Notes under the pieces: model-generated
The model's input: only the letters and a program-made list of their open reading frames with translations
Databases searched by the model: none
Told to the model about the DNA's origin: nothing
Program-made: the position numbers and the translations under genes
Part shown: positions 1 through 8,263 of the stretch, piece by piece
How the letters are laid out: each line of letters opens with the position of its first letter
Position numbering within the stretch: the stretch's first letter is position 1
NCBI RefSeq assembly: GCF_014230055.1
Contig: NZ_JACHVA010000136.1
Location: 1 to 40,469 of the forward strand
Reading direction: 5' to 3'
Length of the DNA stretch: 40,469 nt
From: Puniceicoccus vermicola
GTDB taxonomy: Bacteria; Verrucomicrobiota; Verrucomicrobiia; Opitutales; Puniceicoccaceae

Positions 1-630
1 GGACGCGGATAGGGTCCTGAGTGTCCTGAAGCGGTATTTCGTGAGGGATGTTTCGTCCTGCCATTGCGCGGTGGGCGCTGAAGCGACCCACCCACGGTGG
101 GGCATGGCTTGAGGCTAGCCCAGTTGGACGCGGAGAGGGTCCTGAGTGTCCTGAAGCGGCATTTCGTGGGGGATAGTTTGGTCCTGCCATTGCGCGGTGG
201 GTGCTGAAGCGACCCACCCACAGTGGGGCATGGCTTCAGCCTTTCCCGGTTGGACGCGGATAGGGTCCCGAGTGTCCTGAAGCGGCATTTCTTGGGGGGT
301 GTTTGGTCCTGCCATTGCGCGGTGGGTGCTGAAGCGACCCACCCACAGTGGGGCATGGCTTAAGCCTTGCCCAGTTGGACGCGGATAGGGTCCTGAGTGT
401 CCTGAAGCGGTATTTCGTGAGGGATGTTTCGTCCTGCCATTGCGCGGTGGGCGCTGAAGCGACCCACCCACAGTGGGGCATGGCTTAAGCCTTGCCCAAG
501 TTGGACGCGGATAGGGTCCTGAGTGTCCTGAAGCGGCATTTCGTGGGGAATGTTCGGTCCTGCTTTTGCGCGGTGGGCGCTGAAGCGACCCACCCACAAT
601 GGGGGCACAGTTAGCGGATTGAAATCCGCG
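1..630 (+). repeat. Tandem array of ~125-bp hairpin repeats
   Basis: About five units with a 125-126 bp period; the GGACGCGG landmark falls at 1, 126, 252, 377 and 503. Each unit has a B hairpin (GGTGGGCGCTGAAGCGACCC, loop TGAA) followed by a C hairpin (GGGCATGGCTT facing AGCCTTGCCC). The B and C hairpins recur in the 27.5-28.9 kb array, although the linker sequence differs. A GCGGATT/AATCCGC palindrome (614-629) closes the array. Long open frames across it only reflect the periodic sequence. The array lies downstream of the ferric ABC operon and may continue left of the window. Confidence 0.9.
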
Positions 631-649
631 CTGCAGGAGACGCTTTGTT

Positions 650-1762
650 CTATTCTCCGGTGCCTTTGGGGAATGCGAATACCAACCTTCGGTCAATCCA
701 GCAGGGCCGGGTTTCGCCGGCTTTGATTCGTGTGGTCATGCGGTGAAAGGCGCGGAAGCGGAGATTCTCGCAGGTGGGGATGAGGGGTTGGAACTCGGTG
801 ACCCGGCGTCCACCCATGACTCGGGATTCGTGAATTTTTGCCTCAAAGCAAAGGTGGTAATCGGGGGCCTCGTGGGGTTCCCGAAAGACGAAGGCTTGGT
901 CGCGGATGACGACATCGACCGAGCCGCTGGAGATTTCTGACGGGGCTTCCCATTCGCCAAGGGCGCTCTTGAGGAGGCCATTTTCAACGATTCCCGAGAG
1001 GCTGGCGGTTTCCCCGAAGAAACGGGCGGCGAAAGGGGTGGCGGGGCGGAAGTAGAAGTCTTCCGGAGAACCTTCTTGGACGATGTGTCCGTGGTCAAGG
1101 AGGAGAATTCGGTCAGCGAGCTGGGCGGCCTCTTCTCCGTCGTGGGTGACGAGGATGGTGGCGGAGCCTTCGCCGTGAAGGATTCGGCGGGTTTCTTCAC
1201 GCACCGAGAATCGGAGGTTGATGTCGAGATTGGAGAAAGGTTCGTCCATCAGCATCAAGGCCGGACGAAGCGCAATGGCGCGGGCGAGGGCGACCCGCTG
1301 TTGCTGCCCTCCGCTTAGGGTGTGGGGGAATCGGTCATGGGAAGTCCCGAGGCCAACGTGCTCGAGGACTTGGGTCGCTCGTCGGTATCGCTCTTGGGGG
1401 CTGACTCGTTTGAGGCCGAAAACCACATTTTGAATGACGGTGAGGTGCGGAAAAAGGGCGTAGTCTTGGAAAACCATCGAGATGGGTCGTTTCTCGGGAG
1501 GAGAGACTTTGGGTCCATTCGCGACCTGGTTACCCGCGATGAAAATCTTGCCGGTTTCCGGGGCTTCCAGTCCGCTTGCAAGCCGGAGAATGGTGGTTTT
1601 TCCGCAGCCTGAGGGCCCGAGCAGACAGACGATCTCCCCTGGCTGAATCGAAAATGAGATATCCGTGACGCTGGGAGATTTTCCGTAGCGATGGGAGACT
1701 CCCTCGAAGCGGATTGCGGCTGGATCAACTGAGTTCTTCATGCGAATTGCGGTTTCACCCAT
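650..1762 (-). CDS. Ferric iron ABC transporter, ATP-binding protein (FbpC/AfuC-like)
   Basis: Nucleotide-binding subunit that powers import of periplasmic Fe(III) through the permease encoded just upstream. The 370-residue product has Walker A (GPSGCGKTT), Q-loop (VFQDYALFPHL), signature LSGGQQQR, Walker B (LMLMDEPF) and a switch histidine (ILVTHD). An extension of ~130 residues after the ATPase core fits the regulatory domain of FbpC/PotA-type ATPases. ATG at 1762 is used; an in-frame ATG at 1741 is equally possible and neither has a clear Shine-Dalgarno. It is the last gene of the binding protein-permease-ATPase set. Fe(III) specificity is inferred from the neighbours, since thiamine or sulfate ATPases look similar. 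Confidence 0.9.
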   Translation of the reverse strand: MGETAIRMKNSVDPAAIRFEGVSHRYGKSPSVTDISFSIQPGEIVCLLGPSGCGKTTILRLASGLEAPETGKIFIAGNQVANGPKVSPPEKRPISMVFQDYALFPHLTVIQNVVFGLKRVSPQERYRRATQVLEHVGLGTSHDRFPHTLSGGQQQRVALARAIALRPALMLMDEPFSNLDINLRFSVREETRRILHGEGSATILVTHDGEEAAQLADRILLLDHGHIVQEGSPEDFYFRPATPFAARFFGETASLSGIVENGLLKSALGEWEAPSEISSGSVDVVIRDQAFVFREPHEAPDYHLCFEAKIHESRVMGGRRVTEFQPLIPTCENLRFRAFHRMTTRIKAGETRPCWIDRRLVFAFPKGTGE

Positions 1763-1790
1763 TCAGGACTGTGGTGGGGAAGTCAAGGTT

Positions 1791-1863
1791 CGGTGAGTCG
1801 GTGAGTCGGTAGTCGGTAGTCGGTGGACGGTGGACGGTGGACGGTGAGTCGGTGAGTCGGTGG
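1791..1863. repeat. Short tandem repeat (GGTGAGTC / GGTGGAC units)
   Basis: Low-complexity tract between the permease and ATPase genes, built from imperfect 6-8 bp units (GGTGAGTC, GGTAGTC, GGTGGAC). It looks like replication-slippage DNA; the unit number could vary between strains. No function is apparent. Confidence 0.8.
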
Positions 1864-1918
1864 GATTGGGGTATGATCCCTATCGGCATTGGGAACAGTT
1901 GAAGGGTTGATCGGGTGG

Positions 1919-3760
1919 TCACTCGACTTCGCTGCGTTCGGCCCGGGATTTTGACATCATGCGGCTGAGGATGAGGACGGGGGCGAGACCTACTAGAACG
2001 ATCATAAGGGCTGGGGCGGCTGATTCCGCGAAGCGCTCGTCAGAAGCCTGTTGGTAAATATGAACCGCGAGCGTATCGAAATTGAAAGGACGGATCATCA
2101 AAGTGGCGGGAAGCTCTTTCAATACCTCGACAAAGACGAGGAGGGCGGCGGCGAGGGTGCTGGCCCGCAGCATGGGAAAATGGATTCTGCGGAGAACCCC
2201 AACCGGTCCCGCGCCGAGGGTGCGTCCTGCCTGGTCGAGGGAGGGGGAGATGCGTCCGAGTCCGGACTCGACCGTTCCGAGGGAGAGGGTGAGAAAGCGG
2301 GTGACGTACGCGAAGAGGAGGGCGGCGAGGGTGCCGCTGAGGAGAAAGTGGTGGGAAAAGAGGGAGGTCGTAGCCCGATCCGTCCAGCCGAGAATGAGGA
2401 GGACGCCGACGGCAATCACGGAGCCGGGGATGGCGTAGCCCAAGGAGGCCATTCGGGCGGCGCTGCGGGACACGAGTCCCGGCGCAAGTCGAACGTTGTA
2501 GGAGAGGATCAGAGCGAAAAGAACGGCAAGAACGGAGGCGGAGAGGGCGAGGACGATGCTGTGCCATGCCCATTCGAGAGAATCGAGGAGAGAGGGAAAG
2601 AATCCGGCTTGGGTCGAGGCTTCGATGAGAATGCCCAGGGGAATCAGGAAGCCGATGAGGACCGGAAGAAAACAAATTATAAAGGCGCAGAATTTCTTGG
2701 GGATAGAGAGAGGCCAGCGGGGAAGATTCTGGTGCCGGTTGGTCGTGTGAAAGAAGCGTTTTCGCCCGCGGCTGAGGCGTTCCAGAACGACAACGAGGAC
2801 GATGACTCCCAATAGACCGGCGGAGAGTTGCGCCGCGGCAATAGGCGAGCCCAGCCCAAACCAGGTGCGGTAGATCCCGGTCGTAAACGTATCGACCGCG
2901 AAGTAATCTACGGCACCGTAGTCGGCCAACGATTCCATGGCGACGAGGGCTATGCCAGCGGCGAGGGCCGGACGGGCAAGGGGAATGGCTACGCGACGGA
3001 AAGATTGGAGTCGCGATTGGCCCATGGTGCGCGAGGCATCCAGCATGCAGACAGATTGCTCGAGGAAAGAGGCTCTGCAGAGCAGGTAGACATAAGGGTA
3101 GAGGACGAAGGCAAACAGGAAGATAGCTCCACCGAGAGATCGAATCTGTGGAAACCAGTATTCCCGGGCTCCGAGTCCCGTCCAGTTGCGGATCCAATCC
3201 TGAATGGGTCCATTGAAATCAAGAAAGTCGGTGTAGGCGTAAGCGATGAGGTAGGTCGGCATCGCCAGCGGCAGAAGAAGCATCCACTCCAGAATGCGTC
3301 GCCCGGGGAATTGGTACATGGTGATGCACCAGGCCGAGAAGAGCCCGATGAGACCCGCGCCCAGCCCGGCTCCGAAGGCGAGGAAAAGGCTGTTGCGAAT
3401 GTAGAGTCCGAGAACGGTTTCCCGGAGGTGGGCCCACGTTCCGTCGCCTCCCAGTAGGGGGCTGGCCGCTATGACGAAAACGGGGGCAGCGATAATCAGT
3501 GCCAGTAGGCAACCGCCCGTCAGAAGAAGAGGTTTCGTGGACGGACGGGAAATGCGGGATGAGGTCTCCTCAGGAGTCTCTGGTGCCGCCTGCGCGGAAG
3601 CGTTGGCTGTTGTGGAAGAGCCGTCAGAGGGAGGTTGTCCTGCTGGAATCGGGTGTTCGATGGTGTCGTCCGGTGTTCGGAAGTTCGATGTTTTTGATCT
3701 GCGGCTCGTATGAAAGAACGAAATGCCTCTGATGTTGGGCAGATAGGCCAGAACAGACAC
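1919..3760 (-). CDS. Ferric iron ABC transporter, permease (FbpB-like, fused two-domain)
   Basis: Inner-membrane channel of the iron importer. The 613-residue product has a poorly conserved hydrophilic N-terminus (~80 residues, Ser/Thr/Pro-rich), then two tandem binding-protein-dependent transport domains of about six membrane helices each. Each ends in an EAA loop that docks the ATPase: near ASRTMGQSRLQSFRRVAIP in the first half and QAGRTLGAGPVGVLRRIHFP in the second. The motif PLAMPTYLIAYAYTDFL is typical of Fe(III) permeases. The first possible start is a GTG at 3760; no ATG precedes the first helix in frame, so the true start is uncertain. The ATPase gene starts 157 bp beyond its stop. 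Confidence 0.9.
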   Translation of the reverse strand: MSVLAYLPNIRGISFFHTSRRSKTSNFRTPDDTIEHPIPAGQPPSDGSSTTANASAQAAPETPEETSSRISRPSTKPLLLTGGCLLALIIAAPVFVIAASPLLGGDGTWAHLRETVLGLYIRNSLFLAFGAGLGAGLIGLFSAWCITMYQFPGRRILEWMLLLPLAMPTYLIAYAYTDFLDFNGPIQDWIRNWTGLGAREYWFPQIRSLGGAIFLFAFVLYPYVYLLCRASFLEQSVCMLDASRTMGQSRLQSFRRVAIPLARPALAAGIALVAMESLADYGAVDYFAVDTFTTGIYRTWFGLGSPIAAAQLSAGLLGVIVLVVVLERLSRGRKRFFHTTNRHQNLPRWPLSIPKKFCAFIICFLPVLIGFLIPLGILIEASTQAGFFPSLLDSLEWAWHSIVLALSASVLAVLFALILSYNVRLAPGLVSRSAARMASLGYAIPGSVIAVGVLLILGWTDRATTSLFSHHFLLSGTLAALLFAYVTRFLTLSLGTVESGLGRISPSLDQAGRTLGAGPVGVLRRIHFPMLRASTLAAALLVFVEVLKELPATLMIRPFNFDTLAVHIYQQASDERFAESAAPALMIVLVGLAPVLILSRMMSKSRAERSEVE

Positions 3761-3985
3761 CGGAGAGGAATGGTGATCACCATTTCTACGGGTTGTTCCA
3801 GACAGTAAGGGAGGTGCTAAAGCAGCCTCCTCACTTTAGATCGGCGATTTGACTGCGTCTTTTTCTCGTTTCTTGTTGGAGAGGAATGGCGATCGCCATT
3901 CCTGCGCGTCGTCTCGGGCGGGAGGGGAGGCGCTGAAGCCTCCTCCCCACTCTGGAAGACGCCGCGGTTTCGTATCTTGGGCCGA
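3761..3985. repeat. Two composite A+B hairpin modules between iron-transporter genes
   Basis: The gap between binding-protein and permease genes holds two copies of a module: an A hairpin followed by a B hairpin. Copy 1: AATGGTGATCACCATT (3769-3784), then GGAGGTGCTAAAGCAGCCTC (from 3810). Copy 2: AATGGCGATCGCCATT (3885-3900), then a B hairpin at 3921-3949 (GGCGCTGAAGCC core). The two A stems are perfect palindromes that differ by a compensatory change (GTGATCAC versus GCGATCGC). On transcripts they could stabilise the upstream binding-protein mRNA, as REP elements do (inference). Confidence 0.8.
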
Positions 3986-4999
3986 TCAGCGCCAGCCGAC
4001 GCGGTCGAAGATACGGATCGCTTCCGGATTATTGTCGCCGATGACGGAAGAAGGAGTGTCGTTTTCTACAAAGACAAAGCTCTCGAGCACCTCCGGGACC
4101 TCGGCATCCGGATTGACAGGGAATTCGGAGTTTCCATTCGCGAGGATTTCCTGAGCTTCCGGGGAAACCATGAACTCCAGGAACTGAACAGCTTCTTCTG
4201 GGTGGGGGGCACCTTTGACCATGCCCGCTCCGCTGATGTTAACATGCGCTCCGCCTTCACCTTCGCCCTGATTCGGGAAGAAGACTCCAACTTTTTCGAT
4301 CACTTCCTGATCCTCGGGTTTGTCGGAGCCCATCAGGCGAACGTAGTAGTAGTGGTTGGCAATGGCAATGTCTCCCAAGCCGGCGGCGACGGCGCGGAGT
4401 TGGCCTGTGTCGTTCGATTGTGGTTTGCGGGCAAAGTTTTCGACAATACCAGCGGCCCATTCTTCGGCTCCCTCTTCTCCCTCTTCGGCAATGATCATTC
4501 CGAGAAGAGACTGGTTATAGACGTTCGAGGAGCTGCGGATCAGGATGCTGTCTTCCCACTCCGGATCGGTGAGGGCTTGATAAGTCGAGAGATCTGCCGG
4601 ATCAACCCGTTCCTTGGAGTAGAAAATCAGCCGAGCGCGCTTGGTAATTCCAAACCAGAGATTGTCGGGATCGCGGAATTCGGCGGGCACGGATTCGATG
4701 AGGATCTCGGATTCGGCGGGGGCGAAGATACCGGCCTGCTCGGCAGCCCAGAGGCGTCCGGCGTCCACGGTGATAAAAACGTCGGCGGGGGAGTTGTCTC
4801 CCTCGGCTTTGATCCGTTCGAGGAGGGCGTCGCCCTTTCCATCGACCACATTGACCTCGATTCCAGTCTTTTCTTCAAATTTCTCGTAGAGCTCGTCATC
4901 ACCGGGATAGTGGCGAGCGGTATAGATATTGACTTCGGCGGCGTTGGCGAAAATCGCGGCCAAGGGCAATGAGAGGAACGCTAGGTTTTTTCGGATCAT
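3986..4999 (-). CDS. Ferric iron ABC transporter, periplasmic binding protein (FbpA/FutA-like)
   Basis: Captures Fe(III) in the periplasm and delivers it to the permease. A signal peptide (MIRKNLAFLSLPLAAIFANA) precedes a mature start AEVNIYTARHY, where YTARHY and the later ANHYYYVRL tyrosine cluster match iron-ligating parts of FbpA/FutA proteins. The length (~337 residues) is normal. ATG at 4999 gives a clean signal peptide; an ATG at 5017 adds six residues. It is the first gene of the importer; hairpin modules separate it from the permease. It is transcribed divergently from the pseudopilins. A weak Fur-like match (TGAGACTCGTTCTTA, minus strand, about 5003-5017) abuts the start. Confidence 0.92.
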   Translation of the reverse strand: MIRKNLAFLSLPLAAIFANAAEVNIYTARHYPGDDELYEKFEEKTGIEVNVVDGKGDALLERIKAEGDNSPADVFITVDAGRLWAAEQAGIFAPAESEILIESVPAEFRDPDNLWFGITKRARLIFYSKERVDPADLSTYQALTDPEWEDSILIRSSSNVYNQSLLGMIIAEEGEEGAEEWAAGIVENFARKPQSNDTGQLRAVAAGLGDIAIANHYYYVRLMGSDKPEDQEVIEKVGVFFPNQGEGEGGAHVNISGAGMVKGAPHPEEAVQFLEFMVSPEAQEILANGNSEFPVNPDAEVPEVLESFVFVENDTPSSVIGDNNPEAIRIFDRVGWR

Positions 5000-5140
5000 G
5001 TTAAGAACGAGTCTCATTTGCGGGTAAAAGTCAATGGGAATGCCATTATGGAGGGTGAATTGGGACAAATCTCATCGCCGCGCCAGCAAGATGGAGAGGA
5101 AGGAGAACTCCCTGAGGGCGAGCTAGGCCGACAACGTTGG

Positions 5141-5156
5141 GAATTTTGTAAAATTC
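5141..5156. promoter_or_regulatory. 16-bp palindrome in divergent intergenic region
   Basis: GAATTTTGTAAAATTC has 7-bp perfect arms around a 2-bp centre. It sits between the divergent ferric-binding-protein and pseudopilin genes, about 57 bp before the latter. Size and position suit a dimeric repressor site, but no regulator can be named. Confidence 0.35.
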
Positions 5157-5212
5157 TCCTGATCGCAATGGGTCCAAATTTCGATTGCGAAGCCCGAAAA
5201 GTTGAGCATCTT

Positions 5213-5755
5213 ATGAGTATGCGTAAAAAGGACGCGTTTACCCTAATTGAGTTACTGACCGTGATCGCAGTGATTGCCATTTTGGCGGCAATTTCATTCG
5301 GAATCACCTCAGGTGTTTATCAGCGCCAAGCGCGCACGAAGGCGGCGGCAGAGCTTTCGGCCTTGTCGGCAGCCTTAGAATCTTATCGGGCTCAGTATGG
5401 CACCTATCCGATAACGAACGATCCAGGGGTTATGCTTAAGGCTCTGGCCAATCGCGTTAAATGGGATGGGCCTTCCTCGGATGATACCGTCAATATTTCG
5501 GAGCGTCGGCCATTCATTGAGCCTTCGAAGTATGATATTGCTGGTACGGGTGAGTTTTGGAATGACACGCAGACTTTGGTGGATCCATGGGGGAACGGTT
5601 ATCACTATGAGTTTTCAACGGGTAGCTCTTGGAAACGGTTCGGATTCATCTTGTTTTCGGATGGGCCGGATGGGACTTCTGCTGCTCCGGTGGACGGAAT
5701 TATGAACAAGGACCACGCTGACAACGCCGACAACATTTACGCCGGTTCGAACTAA
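5213..5755 (+). CDS. Type II secretion/type IV pilin-like pseudopilin (GspG-like)
   Basis: Prepilin-type protein of ~180 residues. A short basic leader (MSMRKKDA) precedes the FTLIELLTVIAVIAILAA processing motif, with glutamate at +5 of the mature form, then one hydrophobic helix and a globular domain starting RTKAAAELSALSAALESYRAQYGTYP. This matches major pseudopilins (GspG), which assemble a periplasmic pseudopilus after cleavage and N-methylation by prepilin peptidase. The reading frame is open further upstream, but only ATG 5213 (or 5219) gives a proper leader. It lies 13 bp before a second pseudopilin. No other secretion gene is nearby, so its machinery must be elsewhere. Confidence 0.85.
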   Translation: MSMRKKDAFTLIELLTVIAVIAILAAISFGITSGVYQRQARTKAAAELSALSAALESYRAQYGTYPITNDPGVMLKALANRVKWDGPSSDDTVNISERRPFIEPSKYDIAGTGEFWNDTQTLVDPWGNGYHYEFSTGSSWKRFGFILFSDGPDGTSAAPVDGIMNKDHADNADNIYAGSN

Positions 5756-5768
5756 GGGAGATTTAGCT

Positions 5769-6302
5769 ATGAAGAAAAATAAACAAGGTTTTACCCTCAT
5801 TGAGTTGCTCACGGTGATTGCGATCATCGGTATTCTTGCTGGGATCATTATTCCCTCCGTCGGGGCTGTGCGGAAAAGTGCGAAAAAGGCGAAGACGCAA
5901 TCGATGTTCAGTCAGTGGGCTTCAGCAATTGAGCTTTTTCGCCAAGATTATGGCTACTACCCCCTCGCGGCAGATGGGTCGTACGATTTGAGTACTTCTG
6001 GCAACCAAACCAAATTTATCCAAGTGCTGGAGGGGACTGAGACGGGCGCTGACCGGTTGAACAAGAAGAATGTCAGGTACTATTCCTTCCCGGGCGATGC
6101 TTTCGCTATTCCTGACGATGATTCTTCTGGATTGGTCGATGCTTTCGAGAATCCTTCGATTTTCATGGCGGTAGACAATGACCAAGATGGAGTGATCGAT
6201 GCAGCCGATGTGGATATATCGAGCGACGATGTTCGACGTGGAGTCATTTTCTACTCGAAGGCGAATGAAGATTTAGATGCTCCCGAGATTAAGTCTTGGT
6301 AG
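5769..6302 (+). CDS. Pseudopilin (GspG-like) with Asp-rich calcium-type loop
   Basis: Second prepilin-type protein, 177 residues: leader MKKNKQG, processing motif FTLIELLTVIAIIGILAG, then KKAKTQSMFSQWASAIELFRQDYGYYPLAADG. Near the C-terminus DNDQDGVIDAADVD resembles an EF-hand or dockerin calcium loop; GspG proteins bind calcium, though usually through a different loop. A GGAG 8 nt before the ATG is one of the few clear Shine-Dalgarno sequences here. It almost certainly forms an operon with the preceding pseudopilin, with which it shares the N-terminal third but little of the globular part. Confidence 0.85.
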   Translation: MKKNKQGFTLIELLTVIAIIGILAGIIIPSVGAVRKSAKKAKTQSMFSQWASAIELFRQDYGYYPLAADGSYDLSTSGNQTKFIQVLEGTETGADRLNKKNVRYYSFPGDAFAIPDDDSSGLVDAFENPSIFMAVDNDQDGVIDAADVDISSDDVRRGVIFYSKANEDLDAPEIKSW

Positions 6303-6359
6303 GAGTAGTTTTGAATTTTTGATCTGGATTTCTTCGCCGATCGCCCTCTTCACTAACGT

Positions 6360-6869
6360 ATGACAAGCGAGACGCGTTCCTACGTGGTGCGCCGTTCTTC
6401 GATTCACAACCGCGGACTTTATGCGCGGACGTCGATTGAGGAGGGGGAGTACATTATTGAGTACAAGGGGGAGAAAATCTCTAAAGCGGAATCGGAACGG
6501 AGAGCCCTTTCTCAAGAAGCCCGCGGGAAGAAGAACCAGTCCGGTCAGGTCTACATTTTTGACCTGAACAAACGATTTGACCTCGACGGAAATAAGCCGG
6601 GAAATCTCGCCCGCTTTGCCAACCATAGTTGTGAGCCGAATTGTGAGGCCGTCAATTATCGGGGGCGGATCTGGTTCGTCGCCCTGCGAGACATCGAGCC
6701 AGGGGAGGAGCTGACGTTCGATTATGGATATGCTTTGGAAAGCGCCCTTGATCATCCATGTCGCTGCGGAAAGCCGTCCTGCATTGGGTATATCGTCAAC
6801 GAAGCGGATCGCCCGAAGTTGAAGAAGATGCTTCGCAAAAAGAAGAAGAAAAAGGAGAAGAAGTCGTGA
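6360..6869 (+). CDS. SET-domain protein lysine methyltransferase with post-SET motif
   Basis: Predicted SAM-dependent lysine methyltransferase of 169 residues, almost only a SET domain. It begins with RGLYARTSIEEGEYIIEYKGE (interrupted here only by notation; residues ~18-38), then has the SAM/pseudoknot motif RFANHSCEPNC (85-95), catalytic GEELTFDYGY (115-124) and a post-SET zinc cluster CRCGKPSCIGYI (134-145). The tail (156-168) is nearly all lysine, suggesting nucleic-acid or acidic-partner binding, or self-methylation. Such compact SET proteins occur in chlamydiae and other bacteria. The target is unknown. It follows the pseudopilins by 57 bp; co-transcription is possible, a functional link unproven. 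Confidence 0.88.
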   Translation: MTSETRSYVVRRSSIHNRGLYARTSIEEGEYIIEYKGEKISKAESERRALSQEARGKKNQSGQVYIFDLNKRFDLDGNKPGNLARFANHSCEPNCEAVNYRGRIWFVALRDIEPGEELTFDYGYALESALDHPCRCGKPSCIGYIVNEADRPKLKKMLRKKKKKKEKKS

Positions 6870-7033
6870 TCGGCTCGATAGGTTGGATTCATGCCGAATT
6901 GGCCGGATTCCCCGACTCCTCCCTTGCTTGCAGAGGAGGTGCTTCCGTCGGAAGCGGAGGGGTTGGGTTGGATGGGCAACCCGGTTGGATTCGATGTGGT
7001 ATTTCTGCGGATTGAGGTTCTGATTGTAAAGAT

Positions 7034-8263
7034 ATGCCTCCGGATGATAATTCAGCGGGCGCAATGGCGCGACCCGACTCTTTCGACGTTCCTGAAAAGG
7101 AATTGCCGGTTCGGCGTGTATTGATCCTCACTTCGAGCACGGGAGGAGGCCATGATATGCGGGCCAGGGCGTTGAAGTCGTGGTCAGAGACGGAGGAAGG
7201 TCGCAAGTTTGGGCTGAGTGTTGAAATCCATCAAGCTCTTGAGGATACGCACGGCCTTTATGGGTTCGGAGTGAATCTCTACAATCGGATTCAGCAGTTT
7301 TGGCCGAAGCTGCACCACATCTATTTCAATTTTCTTGAGCATGCGAGCCTACACGATTCGGCCGAGAAAATCTGGGGCCGCCATCGGTTTATTGAACGGG
7401 TCCGGGAGGTTCAGCCGGACCTGATCGTGAGCACTCATGCGCACCTCAATCACGGGTTCTTTGAGCTCGCGAAATGGGCGCTTCCCGGTCGACGGATCAA
7501 GTGCGTGACCTATTGCGGCGAGCTTTCGGGAGGATATGGGTTTAGCCGTCACTGGGTGAATCCGAAGGCGGACCTCTTCATCGGGGCGGTCGAGGAGACT
7601 TGCGATGCAGCCTCAACTTTTGGCCTTCACGATGACCGGAACTGGCTCGGGGGCTTCATGCTCGATCCCTCCTTTTACCAAGAACCCTCGACCGATGAGG
7701 AGAGAGCACAGTATCTTCGCGACGAATTTGATTTCGACGCCGATCGCTTCGTGTTGGTTCTGGGGACGGGTGCGAATGGTGCCAACAATCACATTCGTGC
7801 CCTGAATTCTCTTTATGAAGCGCGGGTCTATCCGCAAGTTGTGGCTCTTTGCGGGCGCAAATCGGAGACGGTGGAGGAAATTCTGGCTTGGCAGAAGGAG
7901 CATCCACTCCTTCCAGTGCGGCCGATCCCGTATTACCGTCAGATGAGCTGCCTCTTGTCGGCGGCTTCAGCTGTGGTGGCTCGGTCGGGAACGGGAACGA
8001 CCAGCGAGGCCATTCTTTCCCGTTGTCCTTTGATCTTCAATGGAATCGGGGGCGTGATGCCCCAAGAATGCATTACGGTAAAATTTTGCCGCAAAAACGG
8101 AATCGGGATTTTGCTCCCGCGCACTCACCAGCTACCGGCGATTATCCGCGAATGGATGCAGGAACCCGAAAAGCGGGAGATCGTGGTCAATTCGATGGAT
8201 CGGGTGAGGCCAAAGCGGCATCCATTGGACATCCTTGGAAAATTAAGGAGCTTGGTCGAATGA
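7034..8263 (+). CDS. MGDG synthase/MurG-like glycosyltransferase (GT28 family)
   Basis: Predicted membrane-associated transferase that adds a sugar from a UDP-sugar to diacylglycerol or another lipid. The 409-residue product has the N-terminal MGDG-synthase motif LTSSTGGGHDMRARAL (about 32-47). Its C-terminal nucleotide-sugar domain includes LVLGTGANGANNH, PYYRQMSCLLSAASAVVAR and SGTGTTSEAILSRCPLIF, followed by GGVMPQE. Length and domain order match UgtP/MGDG synthases. Its stop overlaps the start of the next gene by 4 nt (ATGA), so translation is probably coupled. The sugar and acceptor cannot be read from the sequence. Confidence 0.85.
   Translation: MPPDDNSAGAMARPDSFDVPEKELPVRRVLILTSSTGGGHDMRARALKSWSETEEGRKFGLSVEIHQALEDTHGLYGFGVNLYNRIQQFWPKLHHIYFNFLEHASLHDSAEKIWGRHRFIERVREVQPDLIVSTHAHLNHGFFELAKWALPGRRIKCVTYCGELSGGYGFSRHWVNPKADLFIGAVEETCDAASTFGLHDDRNWLGGFMLDPSFYQEPSTDEERAQYLRDEFDFDADRFVLVLGTGANGANNHIRALNSLYEARVYPQVVALCGRKSETVEEILAWQKEHPLLPVRPIPYYRQMSCLLSAASAVVARSGTGTTSEAILSRCPLIFNGIGGVMPQECITVKFCRKNGIGILLPRTHQLPAIIREWMQEPEKREIVVNSMDRVRPKRHPLDILGKLRSLVE

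Noticed and set aside
3977-4972. 331-codon frame on the plus strand opposite the ferric-binding protein
   Set aside because: Shadow of a clear FbpA-type gene; no domain.
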